Shown here: one piece after another, positions 7,756-15,816 of the stretch | How positions within the stretch are numbered: the stretch's first letter is position 1 | Layout: each line of letters starts with the position of its first letter | Source: CAVQGM01 sp963712065 | Lineage (GTDB): Bacteria > Actinomycetota > Acidimicrobiia > Acidimicrobiales > Acidimicrobilacustridaceae | DNA length: 64,000 nt | Assembly (NCBI GenBank): GCA_963712065.1 | Contig: CAVQGM010000001.1 | Coordinates: 1,364,001 to 1,428,000 of the forward strand | Direction: 5' to 3' | The notes under the pieces: model-generated | Databases searched by the model: none | Seen by the model: the letters and a program-made list of their open reading frames with translations, nothing else | Told to the model about the DNA's origin: nothing | Made by a program: the position numbers and the translations under genes

Positions 7756-8640
7756 GTGGCGAACCCGTCCGTCGCCGACCTCCTGGCCCGGTGCACCTTC
7801 CCGCCGGCCGGCACGACCGTGACCTGCGCCGTCTCGGGTGGGGCCGACTCCCTCGCCCTGCTCGTGCTCGCCGTCGAGGCGGGATGCCGTGTCACCGCCG
7901 TGCACGTCGACCACGGGCTCCGCTCCGACTCGACCGCCGAAGCCGGAGTCGTCGCCGCCGCGGCCCGGCGGTTCGGGGCCCTGTTCCGGGCCGTGCGGGT
8001 CGACGTCGGGCAGGGGCCGAACCTCGAAGCCCGGGCTCGGGCCGCCCGGCGCGCCGCGCTCCCACGAGACGCACTGCTGGGGCACACGGCTGACGACCAG
8101 GCGGAGACGATCCTGCTCAACCTCGTCCGGGGCGCCGGCCTCGAGGGGTTGGCCGGCATGCGGGTCGACGACCGGCGCCCGCTCCTGGGCCTCCGCAGGA
8201 CCGAGACGGTCGCGCTGTGCGCCGAGCTCGGCATCGACCCGGTCGCCGACCCGAGCAACCTCGATCCGCGCTTCCGGCGCAACCGCGTGCGCCACGAGCT
8301 GTTGCCCCTGGTCGACGACATCGCCGGTCGCGACGTCGTGCCGGTGCTCGTCCGCCAAGCCGAGCTGTTGCGGGAGGTGGCCGCCCACCTCGACGTCGAG
8401 GCCGACGGCGTCGAGCCGGCCGACGCCGACGTGCTCGCCTCGGTCCCGGTCGTCGTCGCCCGCGTGGTCGTGCGTCGATGGCTGCGGTCGTGCTCGACCG
8501 ACCACCACCCGCCGTCGGCGGCGACCGTCGATCGGGTGCTGGCCGTGGCACGGGGCGAGGCCGTCGCCGCCGACGTGGGCAACGGTTGGCGCGTCGCCCG
8601 CACCGGCCGTCGGCTGCGACTCGAGCGGCCAGCGCACTAG
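7756..8640 (+). CDS. tilS: tRNA(Ile)-lysidine synthetase
   Basis: TilS converts C34 of tRNA-Ile(CAU) to lysidine, using ATP and lysine. The N-type ATP pyrophosphatase P-loop is in CAVSGGADSLALLVLAV (about residues 22-38). Further conserved blocks are VDHGLR, HTADDQAETILLNLVRG and RRNRVRHELLP. At 294 residues it has the short actinobacterial layout. The start is uncertain: GTG 7756 is used here, but TTG 7744, overlapping the previous TGA, is also possible. The TAG stop is shared with the hpt -10 box. Confidence 0.9.
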   Translation: MANPSVADLLARCTFPPAGTTVTCAVSGGADSLALLVLAVEAGCRVTAVHVDHGLRSDSTAEAGVVAAAARRFGALFRAVRVDVGQGPNLEARARAARRAALPRDALLGHTADDQAETILLNLVRGAGLEGLAGMRVDDRRPLLGLRRTETVALCAELGIDPVADPSNLDPRFRRNRVRHELLPLVDDIAGRDVVPVLVRQAELLREVAAHLDVEADGVEPADADVLASVPVVVARVVVRRWLRSCSTDHHPPSAATVDRVLAVARGEAVAADVGNGWRVARTGRRLRLERPAH

Positions 8641-8643
8641 GGT
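8638..8643 (+). promoter_or_regulatory. -10 box for hpt, overlapping the tilS stop codon
   Basis: TAGGGT begins with the tilS TAG stop and ends 10 nt before ATG 8654. Confidence 0.42.
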
Positions 8644-8653
8644 TCCGGCCGCG

Positions 8654-9223
8654 ATGGACGTCGACGTGCCGATGCCCCCCGGGCCCGAGGCCGATCCCCT
8701 GCTCGGGCCCGTCGTCGTGTCCGGCGCCGACCTCGCACGTCGCATCGCCGAGCTCGGCGCCGAGATCACCGCCCACTACGCCGGGCGCGCCCCGCTCCTG
8801 GTGGGTGTGCTCAAGGGTGCGTTCATGTTCATGGCCGACCTGGCCCGCCAGATCGACCTCCCCGTCGAGTTCGACTTCATGGCGGTGTCGTCGTACGGCA
8901 GCGCCACCAAGACGAGCGGCGTGGTCCGCATCGTGAAGGACCTCGACCTCGACCTGACCGGTCGCGACGTCATCGTGGTCGAGGACATCGTCGACAGCGG
9001 CCTCACCCTCAACTACCTGCTGAAGAACCTCCAGGCCCGCAGCCCCGCCTCGCTCGAGGTGTGTGCGCTCCTGCTGAAGGACGGACAGCAGAAGGTCGAG
9101 CCACCCCTGCGGTACGTCGGGTTCCGGATCCCGAAGGACTTCGTGGTCGGGTACGGCCTCGACGTGGCCGAGAGCTACCGCAACCTCCCGGACGTCCACA
9201 CCTATCTCGGCCCGCAGACCTGA
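8654..9223 (+). CDS. hpt: Hypoxanthine phosphoribosyltransferase
   Basis: A 189-residue purine salvage enzyme that forms IMP/GMP from hypoxanthine or guanine and PRPP. The PRPP loop is VIVVEDIVDSGLTL (about residues 107-120); VGVLKGAFMFMADL and DFMAVSSYG are also typical. The place after tilS is conserved in Actinobacteria. The ftsH gene that usually follows hpt is missing; folE comes next after 61 bp. Confidence 0.95.
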   Translation: MDVDVPMPPGPEADPLLGPVVVSGADLARRIAELGAEITAHYAGRAPLLVGVLKGAFMFMADLARQIDLPVEFDFMAVSSYGSATKTSGVVRIVKDLDLDLTGRDVIVVEDIVDSGLTLNYLLKNLQARSPASLEVCALLLKDGQQKVEPPLRYVGFRIPKDFVVGYGLDVAESYRNLPDVHTYLGPQT

Positions 9224-9270
9224 TTCCCACCAAGTGGTCGCATCGGTGGGCAGGCGGGCACTGCACCCCC

Positions 9271-9276
9271 TACCCT
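9271..9276 (+). promoter_or_regulatory. -10 box of leaderless folE
   Basis: TACCCT ends 8 nt before GTG 9285. Confidence 0.5.
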
Positions 9277-9284
9277 CTGCCGAC

Positions 9285-9968
9285 GTGACCGCCACCGATG
9301 CTCCGCGGGATGCCGACCTGCCCCCGTTCGACGAGCCGGAGCTCATACGCCCGGCTCGGGCCCGAGCGACCGAGTCGGAGCGCGCCGAGCCCCTCGGCCC
9401 CGTCGACCTCCCCCGCATCGAGGCCGCGGTCCGCGAGATCCTCCTCGCCATCGGGGAGGACCCGGAGCGCGACGGCCTGCGGGCCACGCCCGGACGGGTG
9501 GCCCGCATGTACGCCGAGGTCTTCAGCGGGCTGCGCGAAGTCCCCGACCACCACCTGCAGGTGGTCTTCGAGGCCGACCACGACGAGATGGTGATGGTGC
9601 GCGACATCGCCCTCACCTCGATGTGCGAGCACCACCTCGTGCCGTTCATCGGCAAGGCCCACGTCGCCTACATCCCCGGCGACGACGGTCGGGTGACCGG
9701 ACTGTCGAAGCTCGCTCGCCTCGTGGACGCCTACGGCAAGCGCCCGCAGGTGCAGGAGCGGCTCACGAGCCAGATCGCCGACGAGATCGAGCGCACGCTC
9801 CGACCGAAGGGGGTGCTGGTGGTGATCGAGGCCGAGCATCTCTGCATGTCGATGCGGGGGGTGCGCAAGCCGGGTGCGTCCACCGTCACCTCGGCGGTGC
9901 GCGGCCTGTTCCGCGACAACACCGCGACCCGCTTCGAGGCGATGCGCTTCGTCGAACGCGGTGGGTGA
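9285..9968 (+). CDS. folE: GTP cyclohydrolase I
   Basis: First enzyme of folate synthesis: GTP to 7,8-dihydroneopterin triphosphate. It is 227 residues long. The zinc ligands are in SMCEHHLVPF and EAEHLCMSMRG. Other family blocks are GLRATPGRVARMYAEVF and GLSKLARLVDAYGKRPQVQE. The first 40 residues are a low-complexity acidic lead. GTG 9285 is chosen from its TACCCT box; the frame is open to 9234. It is followed directly by a triple 50-bp repeat and then folP. Confidence 0.95.
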   Translation: MTATDAPRDADLPPFDEPELIRPARARATESERAEPLGPVDLPRIEAAVREILLAIGEDPERDGLRATPGRVARMYAEVFSGLREVPDHHLQVVFEADHDEMVMVRDIALTSMCEHHLVPFIGKAHVAYIPGDDGRVTGLSKLARLVDAYGKRPQVQERLTSQIADEIERTLRPKGVLVVIEAEHLCMSMRGVRKPGASTVTSAVRGLFRDNTATRFEAMRFVERGG

Positions 9969-9974
9969 CACGGA

Positions 9975-10120
9975 TGCGATGACACCCGGATGGCGAAGCC
10001 GCTCTGCCGGAGGCGGGCGGTGGGTGCGATGACACCCGGATGGCGAAGCCGCTCTGCCGGAGGCGGGCCGTGGGTGCGATGACACCCGGATGGCGAAGCC
10101 GCTCTGCCGGAGGCGGAGCC
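9975..10120. repeat. Three tandem copies of a 50-bp repeat between folE and folP
   Basis: Copies begin at 9975, 10025 and 10075 with an exact 50-bp period and nearly identical sequence. Each carries GATGACACCCGGATGG followed by a hairpin-forming part (GCTCTGCC-GGA-GGCGG). A diverged single copy lies at 21918-21963. Because 50 is not a multiple of 3, each copy changes frame, and the last copies provide alternative ATG codons (10040, 10079) in frame with folP. Confidence 0.9.
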
Positions 10121-10129
10121 GATGTAGCC

Positions 10130-10942
10130 GTGATGGGGATCCTCAACGTGACCCCTGATTCGTTCAGCGACGGGGGCTTGTGGCTCGACCACGAGGCCGC
10201 CGTCGCCCACGGCCTCGAGCTGGTGGCCGAGGGGGCGGCCGTGGTCGACGTCGGGGGCGAGTCGACCCGTCCCGGGGCCGAGCCGGTTCCGGAGGCCGAG
10301 GAGCTCCGTCGGGTGGTGCCGGTGGTCGAGGCCCTCGCGCCCCACGTGCGGGTGTCGGTCGACACCGCCAAGGAAGGGGTCGCACGCGCCGCGGTCGCCG
10401 CCGGGGCGACGCTCGTCAACGACGTCTCGGCGTCGCTCTGGCCCGCCGCCGCCGACCTCGGCGTGGGATGGGTCGCCATGCACATGCGCGGCGAACCCCG
10501 CACGATGCAGGACGACCCGGCCTACGACGACGTCGTCGCCGAGGTCGTGGCCTTCCTCGCCGAGCGCGCCGAGGTGGCCCTCGCCGCCGGGGTTCCCGAG
10601 GTGTGGATCGATCCCGGCTTCGGGTTCGGCAAGACCACGAGCCACAACCTGCGGCTCCTCGCCCACCTCGACCGCATCGTGGCCCTCGGCCATCCCGTCG
10701 TGGTCGGGCTGAGCCGGAAGGCCACGATCGGGCGGCTGCTCGCCCTCTCCGATGCCGGTGGTTTCGATCCCGAGGCGGTGGCCGAGGGGACCGTCGGGGG
10801 AGGGGTGACGCCGGTGCCGCCCGACGATCGCCTGGCGGGGACCGTCGCCCTGCAGGTGTGGGCCATGACCAGGGGCGCGGGCATGATCCGGGCCCACGAT
10901 GTGCGCCCAGCCGTCCAGGCGGCGAAAGTCGTGGCAGCATGA
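10130..10942 (+). CDS. folP: Dihydropteroate synthase
   Basis: Condenses p-aminobenzoate with dihydropterin pyrophosphate; the sulfonamide target. Family signatures are MGILNVTPDSFSDGG at the N-terminus, VDVGGESTRPGAEPV, NDVSA and DPGFGFGKT, with GLSRKATIG near the C-terminus. The start is uncertain: GTG 10130 (270 residues) fits the conserved N-terminus, but in-frame ATGs at 10040 and 10079 lie inside the upstream 50-bp repeat and would add repeat-encoded residues. The stop overlaps the next gene by 4 bp (ATGA). Confidence 0.93.
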   Translation: MMGILNVTPDSFSDGGLWLDHEAAVAHGLELVAEGAAVVDVGGESTRPGAEPVPEAEELRRVVPVVEALAPHVRVSVDTAKEGVARAAVAAGATLVNDVSASLWPAAADLGVGWVAMHMRGEPRTMQDDPAYDDVVAEVVAFLAERAEVALAAGVPEVWIDPGFGFGKTTSHNLRLLAHLDRIVALGHPVVVGLSRKATIGRLLALSDAGGFDPEAVAEGTVGGGVTPVPPDDRLAGTVALQVWAMTRGAGMIRAHDVRPAVQAAKVVAA

Positions 10943-11448
10943 GCGTCGTGGCGACCAAGGGCAAGTGGGCCCAGGGCATCAAGCCCCGGAACTTCCACTG
11001 GGTGATCAAGGACCAGCTCGCCGTGTGCGAGCGGCCCGGTGGGTACGGGGCGAACCACCGGAGGGTGCGGCGCCAGGAGGAGATCATCTGGATCCGCGAG
11101 CAGTCGTTCACCACGGTGATCTCGCTCATCCCCGCCCCCCACAACCTGCACAACTACGACGAGCTGGGCGTGCCGTGGCGCCACCGCCCGTTCTCCGCCG
11201 GCGACGACTCCGTGGCCTTCCTCGGATCCCTGTACCCCGAGCTCAAGGACCTCGTCACCGCCGGGGCGAAGGTGCTGGTGCACCAGGACGAGCTCGGCGA
11301 CCGCATCTGCGGCCTGGTCGCCGGCTACCTGCTCTGGGACGGCCTCATCGACTCGGGGCCCCGGGCGATCACGGTGGTGGAGCAGATCACCCAGCGTCAG
11401 CTCGGCCCCGTCGGGCGTGAGCTCGTCGCCGCTGCCGCATCCCTCTAG
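10939..11448 (+). CDS. Tyrosine-phosphatase-like protein with degenerate catalytic loop
   Basis: A 169-residue protein embedded in the folate operon, overlapping the folP stop (ATGA). The fold suggests a dual-specificity phosphatase: a YGANHRRVRRQEEIIWIREQ helix region, VISLI strand, then KVLVHQDELGDRICGLVAG (about residues 108-126). This last segment lines up with the HCx5R P-loop, but Cys is replaced by Gln (H-Q-D-E-L-G-D-R). It would therefore lack phosphatase activity and could be a phosphate or nucleotide sensor or a scaffold. No cognate partner is evident besides folate enzymes. Family assignment is by motif only. Confidence 0.6.
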   Translation: MSVVATKGKWAQGIKPRNFHWVIKDQLAVCERPGGYGANHRRVRRQEEIIWIREQSFTTVISLIPAPHNLHNYDELGVPWRHRPFSAGDDSVAFLGSLYPELKDLVTAGAKVLVHQDELGDRICGLVAGYLLWDGLIDSGPRAITVVEQITQRQLGPVGRELVAAAASL

Positions 11449-11451
11449 GGT
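11446..11451 (+). promoter_or_regulatory. -10 box for folB, overlapping the upstream stop codon
   Basis: TAGGGT; its TAG is the stop of the pseudophosphatase gene. It ends 10 nt before ATG 11462. Confidence 0.42.
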
Positions 11452-11461
11452 TCCCCGTCCC

Positions 11462-11869
11462 ATGGCCGATCCGACGCCCTCCGGCGTGACGCCGTCCCCG
11501 CCCGACCCTGCGGGTGATGCCATCGAGCTCCGTGGTCTCCGCCTGAGCGGCATCTGCGGCGTGCTCCCCGAAGAGCAGACCCGTCCACAGCCACTCGTCG
11601 TCGACCTCGACGTCGTCGCCGACCTCTCCGTCGCCGGGCGATCCGACGATCTCGACGACACCCTCGACTACGGCGCGATCACCGACGAGGTGGCCCGTGT
11701 CGTCGGTACCGAGCGGTTCGCCCTCCTCGAACGGCTCGCCACCCGCATCACCGACGTCGTGCTCGCCGACGCCCGGGTGCTCCAGGTCACCGTGACGGTC
11801 CGCAAGCTCCGCCCCCCCGTGCCCCAGTTGCTCGACACCTCGGGCGTGCGGCTCACGAGAGGGCGCTGA
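11462..11869 (+). CDS. folB: Dihydroneopterin aldolase
   Basis: Cleaves 7,8-dihydroneopterin to 6-hydroxymethyl-dihydropterin. It is 135 residues including a Pro/Ser-rich lead of about 20. Core motifs are GVLPEEQTRPQPLVVDLDV (active-site Glu), TLDYGAI and VTVRKLRPPVP. The next gene, folK, starts with GTG immediately after the TGA. Confidence 0.93.
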   Translation: MADPTPSGVTPSPPDPAGDAIELRGLRLSGICGVLPEEQTRPQPLVVDLDVVADLSVAGRSDDLDDTLDYGAITDEVARVVGTERFALLERLATRITDVVLADARVLQVTVTVRKLRPPVPQLLDTSGVRLTRGR

Positions 11870-12328
11870 GTGGCCCGGGCGTTCCTCGGGCTCGGTTCCA
11901 ACCTGGGCGATCGGGTCTCATACCTGCAGGAGGCGGTGGAGTCGCTGGGGGCGGTCGGGCGGGTGGCCGTGTCCCCCGTGTACGAGACCGAGCCGGTGGG
12001 CGGGCCCGGTGGGCAGGAGCCCTATCTCAACGTCGTGGTGGAGCTCGACACCGAGCTGACGGCGCGGGAGCTGCTCGGGGTCTGCCACCGGCTCGAGTCG
12101 GCCGCCAACCGGGTGCGCAGCGAGCGGTGGGGGCCGCGCACCCTCGACGTCGACATCCTCTGGATCGACGGCGTCACCGTCGCCGAGCCCGACCTGGTCG
12201 TACCCCATCCCCGGATGTGGGAGCGGAAGTTCGTGCTCGCACCGCTGGCCGACCTGGCCCCCGAGCTGGTCCCCGACGAGGCGATGGAGCGGGCCGAGGG
12301 CCACGCCCGGCGGATCGGGCCGCTCTGA
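11870..12328 (+). CDS. folK: 2-amino-4-hydroxy-6-hydroxymethyldihydropteridine pyrophosphokinase
   Basis: Makes the pterin pyrophosphate used by FolP. It has 152 residues, the usual length. Signatures are FLGLGSNLGDR at the N-terminus, the catalytic RWGPRTLDVDILWIDG block (about residues 85-100) and PHPRMWERKFVLAPLADLAP. GTG 11870 abuts the folB TGA with no spacer, indicating coupled translation. It ends the folate cluster; the next genes are on the other strand. Confidence 0.95.
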   Translation: MARAFLGLGSNLGDRVSYLQEAVESLGAVGRVAVSPVYETEPVGGPGGQEPYLNVVVELDTELTARELLGVCHRLESAANRVRSERWGPRTLDVDILWIDGVTVAEPDLVVPHPRMWERKFVLAPLADLAPELVPDEAMERAEGHARRIGPL

Positions 12329-12363
12329 TCCGATGCCCGACGCCTCATCCCGAGGTCGATGCC

Positions 12364-13584
12364 CTATCGACCCGGACGGGTGGGGTCGGCGGGGGCCCCA
12401 CCTCCGCCTGGTGCGGTCCCCGCCAGGAAGCGCCGGGCCAGGGGGTCGGCCGCCCGCGCCAGGAGCGGCCCGGCGATGGCGAGCATCAGCACGTAGGCCG
12501 CGGTGACCGGCCCGAGGTCGGGCTCGACCTCGTTGGCCACGGCGATGCCGGCGATCACGATCGAGAACTCGCCGCGAGCGACGAGGGTGGCGCCGACCCG
12601 AAGCCGGCCCCGGGGCCCGACGCCGTTGCGGCGGGCCGCCCACCAGCCGGTCGCCGCCTTGGTGAGGGCGGTCACCACCGCCAGCGCGCCGGCCGGCGCC
12701 AGGGCCGGCGGCAGGGTGGCGGGATCGATCTGAAAGGTGAAGAAGACGAAGAAGGCGGCCGCGAACAGGTCGCGCAGCGGGCTCAGCAGGGTCTCGGTGC
12801 TGTCGCGCACGGCACCCGAGAGGGCGATCCCGACGAGGAAGGCCCCCACGCCGGCGGAGACCCCGAGCTGTTCGGCGGCACCGGCGACGAGCAGGGTGAG
12901 GCCGAGGATGCCGAACAAGAGGACCTCGTCGCTCCGGCTGAAGAGGAACCGGCTCACCGTGTCGCCGAACCGGAGGGCCACGACCATCACCACCGCCACG
13001 ACGACCAGGGCGACGACCACGTCGCCGACGATGGCGTAGGCGGCCCCGCCGACCACCACGCTGGCGAGCACCGGCAGGTAGACGGCCATCACGAGATCCT
13101 CGAGGACGAGGATCGACAGGATCGTCGGGGTCTCGCGGTTGCCGAGCCGCCCGAGGTCGCTCAGCAGCTTGGCGATGATGCCCGACGACGAGATGTAGGT
13201 GACGCCCCCCATCACCACGGCCGCGAGGGGCGACCACCCGAGCACCAGGGCCAGCCCGACCCCGGGCACCGCGTTGAGCAGGTCGACCGCGCCGGCGGGC
13301 GCGTTGGAGCGCAGGCCGGCGCGGAGCTCGGCCGGTGTGTACTCGAGCCCGAGGAACAGCAGGAGGAGTGCGACCCCGACCGTCGCCGCCGTCTCGATGA
13401 ACTCGTCGGATGCCTCGAGCGAGACGGGGCTGCCCTCGCCGATGATCAGCCCCCCGAGCAGGTAGAAGGGGATCGGTGAGAGGCCGATGCGCCCGGCGAG
13501 GCGGGCGAGGATGGCCAGGGCCACGAAGAGGAGTCCCAGCTCGAGGAGCGTGGTGGCCGCCTCCGGGGCGGCGGCCAGGATCAC
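12364..13584 (-). CDS. khtU: CPA2 family potassium/proton antiporter, KhtU type
   Basis: A 406-residue integral membrane antiporter with about 12 hydrophobic segments. Typical CPA2 elements are IPFYLLGGLIIGEG, LLFLGLEYTPAELR and GGVTYISSSGIIAKLL, with an acidic residue in TILSILVLEDLVMAVYLP, and LVARGEFSIVIAGIA near the C-terminus. The upstream gene encodes a KhtT-like regulator overlapping by 4 bp (GTGA), so this is a KhtTU pair expelling K+ in exchange for H+. The GTG start at 13584 is chosen for this overlap. Confidence 0.88.
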   Translation of the reverse strand: MILAAAPEAATTLLELGLLFVALAILARLAGRIGLSPIPFYLLGGLIIGEGSPVSLEASDEFIETAATVGVALLLLFLGLEYTPAELRAGLRSNAPAGAVDLLNAVPGVGLALVLGWSPLAAVVMGGVTYISSSGIIAKLLSDLGRLGNRETPTILSILVLEDLVMAVYLPVLASVVVGGAAYAIVGDVVVALVVVAVVMVVALRFGDTVSRFLFSRSDEVLLFGILGLTLLVAGAAEQLGVSAGVGAFLVGIALSGAVRDSTETLLSPLRDLFAAAFFVFFTFQIDPATLPPALAPAGALAVVTALTKAATGWWAARRNGVGPRGRLRVGATLVARGEFSIVIAGIAVANEVEPDLGPVTAAYVLMLAIAGPLLARAADPLARRFLAGTAPGGGGAPADPTRPGR

Positions 13585-14069
13585 GGCGCCGGCGCAGCGG
13601 ACAGGAGCTCGACGGCCTGGGCGATCCCCTCGACCGTGCCGGTCACCACGATGGTGTCGCCAGGGCGGAGCTCGTCGTCGGGCCCCGGGGCCGGCACGGT
13701 GACCTTGTCGCGGACCAGGGCGATCACGCTCACGCCCGTGCGCGACCGCAGCTCGGTCCCGCCGATGGTGCGGGGGGCGAGGCCCTTCGGGAGGACGAGC
13801 CAGTCGAGCGCCAGCCCGTCGACCCGGCGCACGACGTCGTCGAGCTGCTCGACGACGCGCGACCCGCCCAACAGCTCGCCGAGCGTACGGGCCTCCTCCG
13901 GTGACAGGTCGAGGTTCGCCCGCACCGCATCCGGGTCGTCGGCGTCGTAGACCACCAACTCGCGTCGCCCGCTGTGGCGGACGATGACCCCCACCTGCGC
14001 ACCCGACAGGCAGGCGAAGTCGTAACGGGTCCCCACCCCGGGGAGATCGGTCTCGTTGAGGTCGGCCAT
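13581..14069 (-). CDS. khtT: KhtT-like regulatory subunit of K+/H+ antiporter (RCK_C domain)
   Basis: A 162-residue soluble protein. The N-terminal part begins ADLNETDLPGVGTRYDF and continues VIVRHSGRRELVVYD, matching KhtT. The C-terminal part (about residues 75-160) is a TrkA-C/RCK_C domain, with ELRPGDTIVVTGT near the end. In Bacillus, KhtT gates KhtU and binds cyclic-di-AMP; a DisA diadenylate cyclase is encoded at 29783 in this window. The ATG at 14069 is the first good start; the gene is divergent from the DUF2520 gene. Confidence 0.87.
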   Translation of the reverse strand: MADLNETDLPGVGTRYDFACLSGAQVGVIVRHSGRRELVVYDADDPDAVRANLDLSPEEARTLGELLGGSRVVEQLDDVVRRVDGLALDWLVLPKGLAPRTIGGTELRSRTGVSVIALVRDKVTVPAPGPDDELRPGDTIVVTGTVEGIAQAVELLSAAPAP

Positions 14070-14128
14070 GGCACATTGTCCCGTGCCAGCGCCACGGGCG
14101 CACCTGAGAGCGGCGTCGGGACCGGCGG

Positions 14129-14134
14129 TAGCGT
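14129..14134 (+). promoter_or_regulatory. -10 box of leaderless DUF2520 gene
   Basis: TAGCGT ends 7 nt before GTG 14142. Confidence 0.45.
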
Positions 14135-14141
14135 CATGCGG

Positions 14142-14177
14142 GTGCCGCCCGCTGTGCCGCCCGCTGTGCCGCCCGCT
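14142..14177 (+). repeat. 12-bp tandem repeat (x3) at the start of the DUF2520 gene
   Basis: GTGCCGCCCGCT occurs three times in a row and begins a fourth copy. It keeps frame and offers a new GTG start in each unit. Confidence 0.85.
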
Positions 14178-14945
14178 GTGCCGTCCCCGACCCCGACGTT
14201 CCGCGTGATCGGGCCCGGCCGGGCCGGATCGGCCCTCGACCGGGCGCTCGTCGATGCCGGATGGGAGGCGCGGGAGCCCCTCTGGCGGGACGACGAGGTC
14301 GCCTGGGCCGCCGACGGCGTCGACCTCCTCGTCATCGCCACCCCCGACGCCGCCATCGCGTCGGTGTCGGCGGCGGTCGAGCCCGTCGCGACCACCGTCG
14401 TCGCCCATCTGTCGGGATCGCTCGGCCTCGCCGTGCTCTCACCCCACCCGCGTGTCGCCGCCGTCCACCCGCTGGTCGCGCTGCCGAACGCCGAGGTGGG
14501 GGCCACGCGCCTGCGGGGTGCCTGGTTCGCGGTGGCCGGCGACCCGATGGCCATCGCCGTCGTCGAGGCCCTCGGCGGGCGCTGGTTCGAGGTCGACGAC
14601 GACCACCGCGCCGCCTACCACGCCGCCGCGGTCATCGCCTCGAACCACCTGGTCGCCCTCCTCGGTCAGGCGGAGCGGGTCGCGGCCGCGGCCGGCGTGC
14701 CGCTCGACGCCTATCTCGACCTGGTGCGGACGACGGTGCAGAACGTCGCCGAGCTGGGCCCCGCCGCCGCCCTCACCGGGCCCGCGGCGCGGGGCGACTG
14801 GGCGACGATCGAGCGCCACCTCGCCGCGCTCGACCCCGACGAGCGGGAGACCTACGAGGTGATGGCGCGCGCCGCCCGACGGCTGGTCGGGGGTGGCTGG
14901 TCCGTCGGGCGTGGGGCCGACGAGGGTGGTTCGGGCCGACGCTAG
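14142..14945 (+). CDS. Rossmann-fold DUF2520 oxidoreductase-like protein
   Basis: A 267-residue NAD(P)-binding protein related to pyrroline-5-carboxylate and ketopantoate reductases. The Rossmann segment FRVIGPGRAGSALDRAL is near residue 18, then LLVIATPDAAI, HLSGSLGLAVL and VHPLVALP. The C-terminal helical domain has AAYHAAAVIASNHLVALL. The same gene precedes panC in mycobacteria, so a role in pantothenate synthesis is suspected but unproven. The N-terminus is a 12-bp tandem repeat (14142-14177) coding VPPA three times; each unit begins with an in-frame GTG. The TAG stop is part of the panC -10 box. Confidence 0.8.
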   Translation: MPPAVPPAVPPAVPSPTPTFRVIGPGRAGSALDRALVDAGWEAREPLWRDDEVAWAADGVDLLVIATPDAAIASVSAAVEPVATTVVAHLSGSLGLAVLSPHPRVAAVHPLVALPNAEVGATRLRGAWFAVAGDPMAIAVVEALGGRWFEVDDDHRAAYHAAAVIASNHLVALLGQAERVAAAAGVPLDAYLDLVRTTVQNVAELGPAAALTGPAARGDWATIERHLAALDPDERETYEVMARAARRLVGGGWSVGRGADEGGSGRR

Positions 14946-14948
14946 GGT
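14943..14948 (+). promoter_or_regulatory. -10 box of leaderless panC, overlapping the upstream stop codon
   Basis: TAGGGT; its TAG is the stop of the DUF2520 gene. It ends 7 nt before ATG 14956. Confidence 0.55.
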
Positions 14949-14955
14949 CCGCTCC

Positions 14956-15816
14956 ATGGAGGTGTTCGACACCCGGGCCGGCTTCGCCGCCGCCCTCGAC
15001 GCCGTGCGCACGGCCGGCCGGACGGTGGGGCTCGTGCCCACCATGGGCTACCTGCACGAGGGCCACCGCAGCCTCGTGGCCCGATCGGTGGCCGAGCGGG
15101 ACGTCACCGCGGTGACCATCTTCGTGAACCCGCTGCAGTTCGGCGAGGGGGAGGACCTCGCCGCCTACCCCCGCGACCTCGAGCGTGACCTGCGCATCTG
15201 CGCCGAGACCGGTGCCGACGTGGTGCTGGCTCCGTCGGTCGAGGAGATGTACCCGGAACCGATGCTCACCACGATCACCGTCGACGAGCTGTCGGGCTCG
15301 ATGGAGGGGGCCAGCCGGCCGACGCACTTCGCCGGAGTGGCCACCGTGGTCGGGAAGCTGTTCAACCTGGCGGGCTGGTGTCATGCCTACTTCGGTGAGA
15401 AGGACTACCAGCAGCTGGCGATCATCCGCCGCATGGCACGGGACCTGAGCTTCCCGGTGGAGGTGGTGGGCTGCCCGATCGTGCGCGACGCCGACGGGCT
15501 CGCGCTCTCGAGCCGCAACGTCTACTTGACCCCGGAGGAGCGGGTGGCGGCGCCGGTGCTGCACCGCTCGCTGCAGGCCGGAGCGGCCGCCGTCCTCGCC
15601 GGGGAGTCCGACGCCGGAGCCGTTCGCCGGCTCATGGCAGAGGTGATCACCGCCGAGCCGCTGGCCGAGCTCGACTACGCCGAGGTCGTCGAGGCCGACT
15701 CGCTCCGCCGGGTGGACCGGCCCCGGGGTGAGCTGCGGCTCCTCGTGGCCGCCCGGTTCGGACGTCCCCGCCTGCTCGACAACGTCGGCGTGGTCGCTCC
15801 GCACCGCTCCCCCTAG
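14956..15816 (+). CDS. panC: Pantothenate synthetase
   Basis: Joins pantoate and beta-alanine with ATP. It is 286 residues. Signatures are LVPTMGYLHEGHRSLV (HxGH adenylation motif, about residues 26-41), IFVNPLQFGEGEDLAAYPR, FGEKDYQQL and ALSSRNVYL. A panD gene, usual next to panC in Actinobacteria, is not found; nadB follows instead. The TAG stop is shared with the nadB -10 box. Confidence 0.95.
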   Translation: MEVFDTRAGFAAALDAVRTAGRTVGLVPTMGYLHEGHRSLVARSVAERDVTAVTIFVNPLQFGEGEDLAAYPRDLERDLRICAETGADVVLAPSVEEMYPEPMLTTITVDELSGSMEGASRPTHFAGVATVVGKLFNLAGWCHAYFGEKDYQQLAIIRRMARDLSFPVEVVGCPIVRDADGLALSSRNVYLTPEERVAAPVLHRSLQAGAAAVLAGESDAGAVRRLMAEVITAEPLAELDYAEVVEADSLRRVDRPRGELRLLVAARFGRPRLLDNVGVVAPHRSP

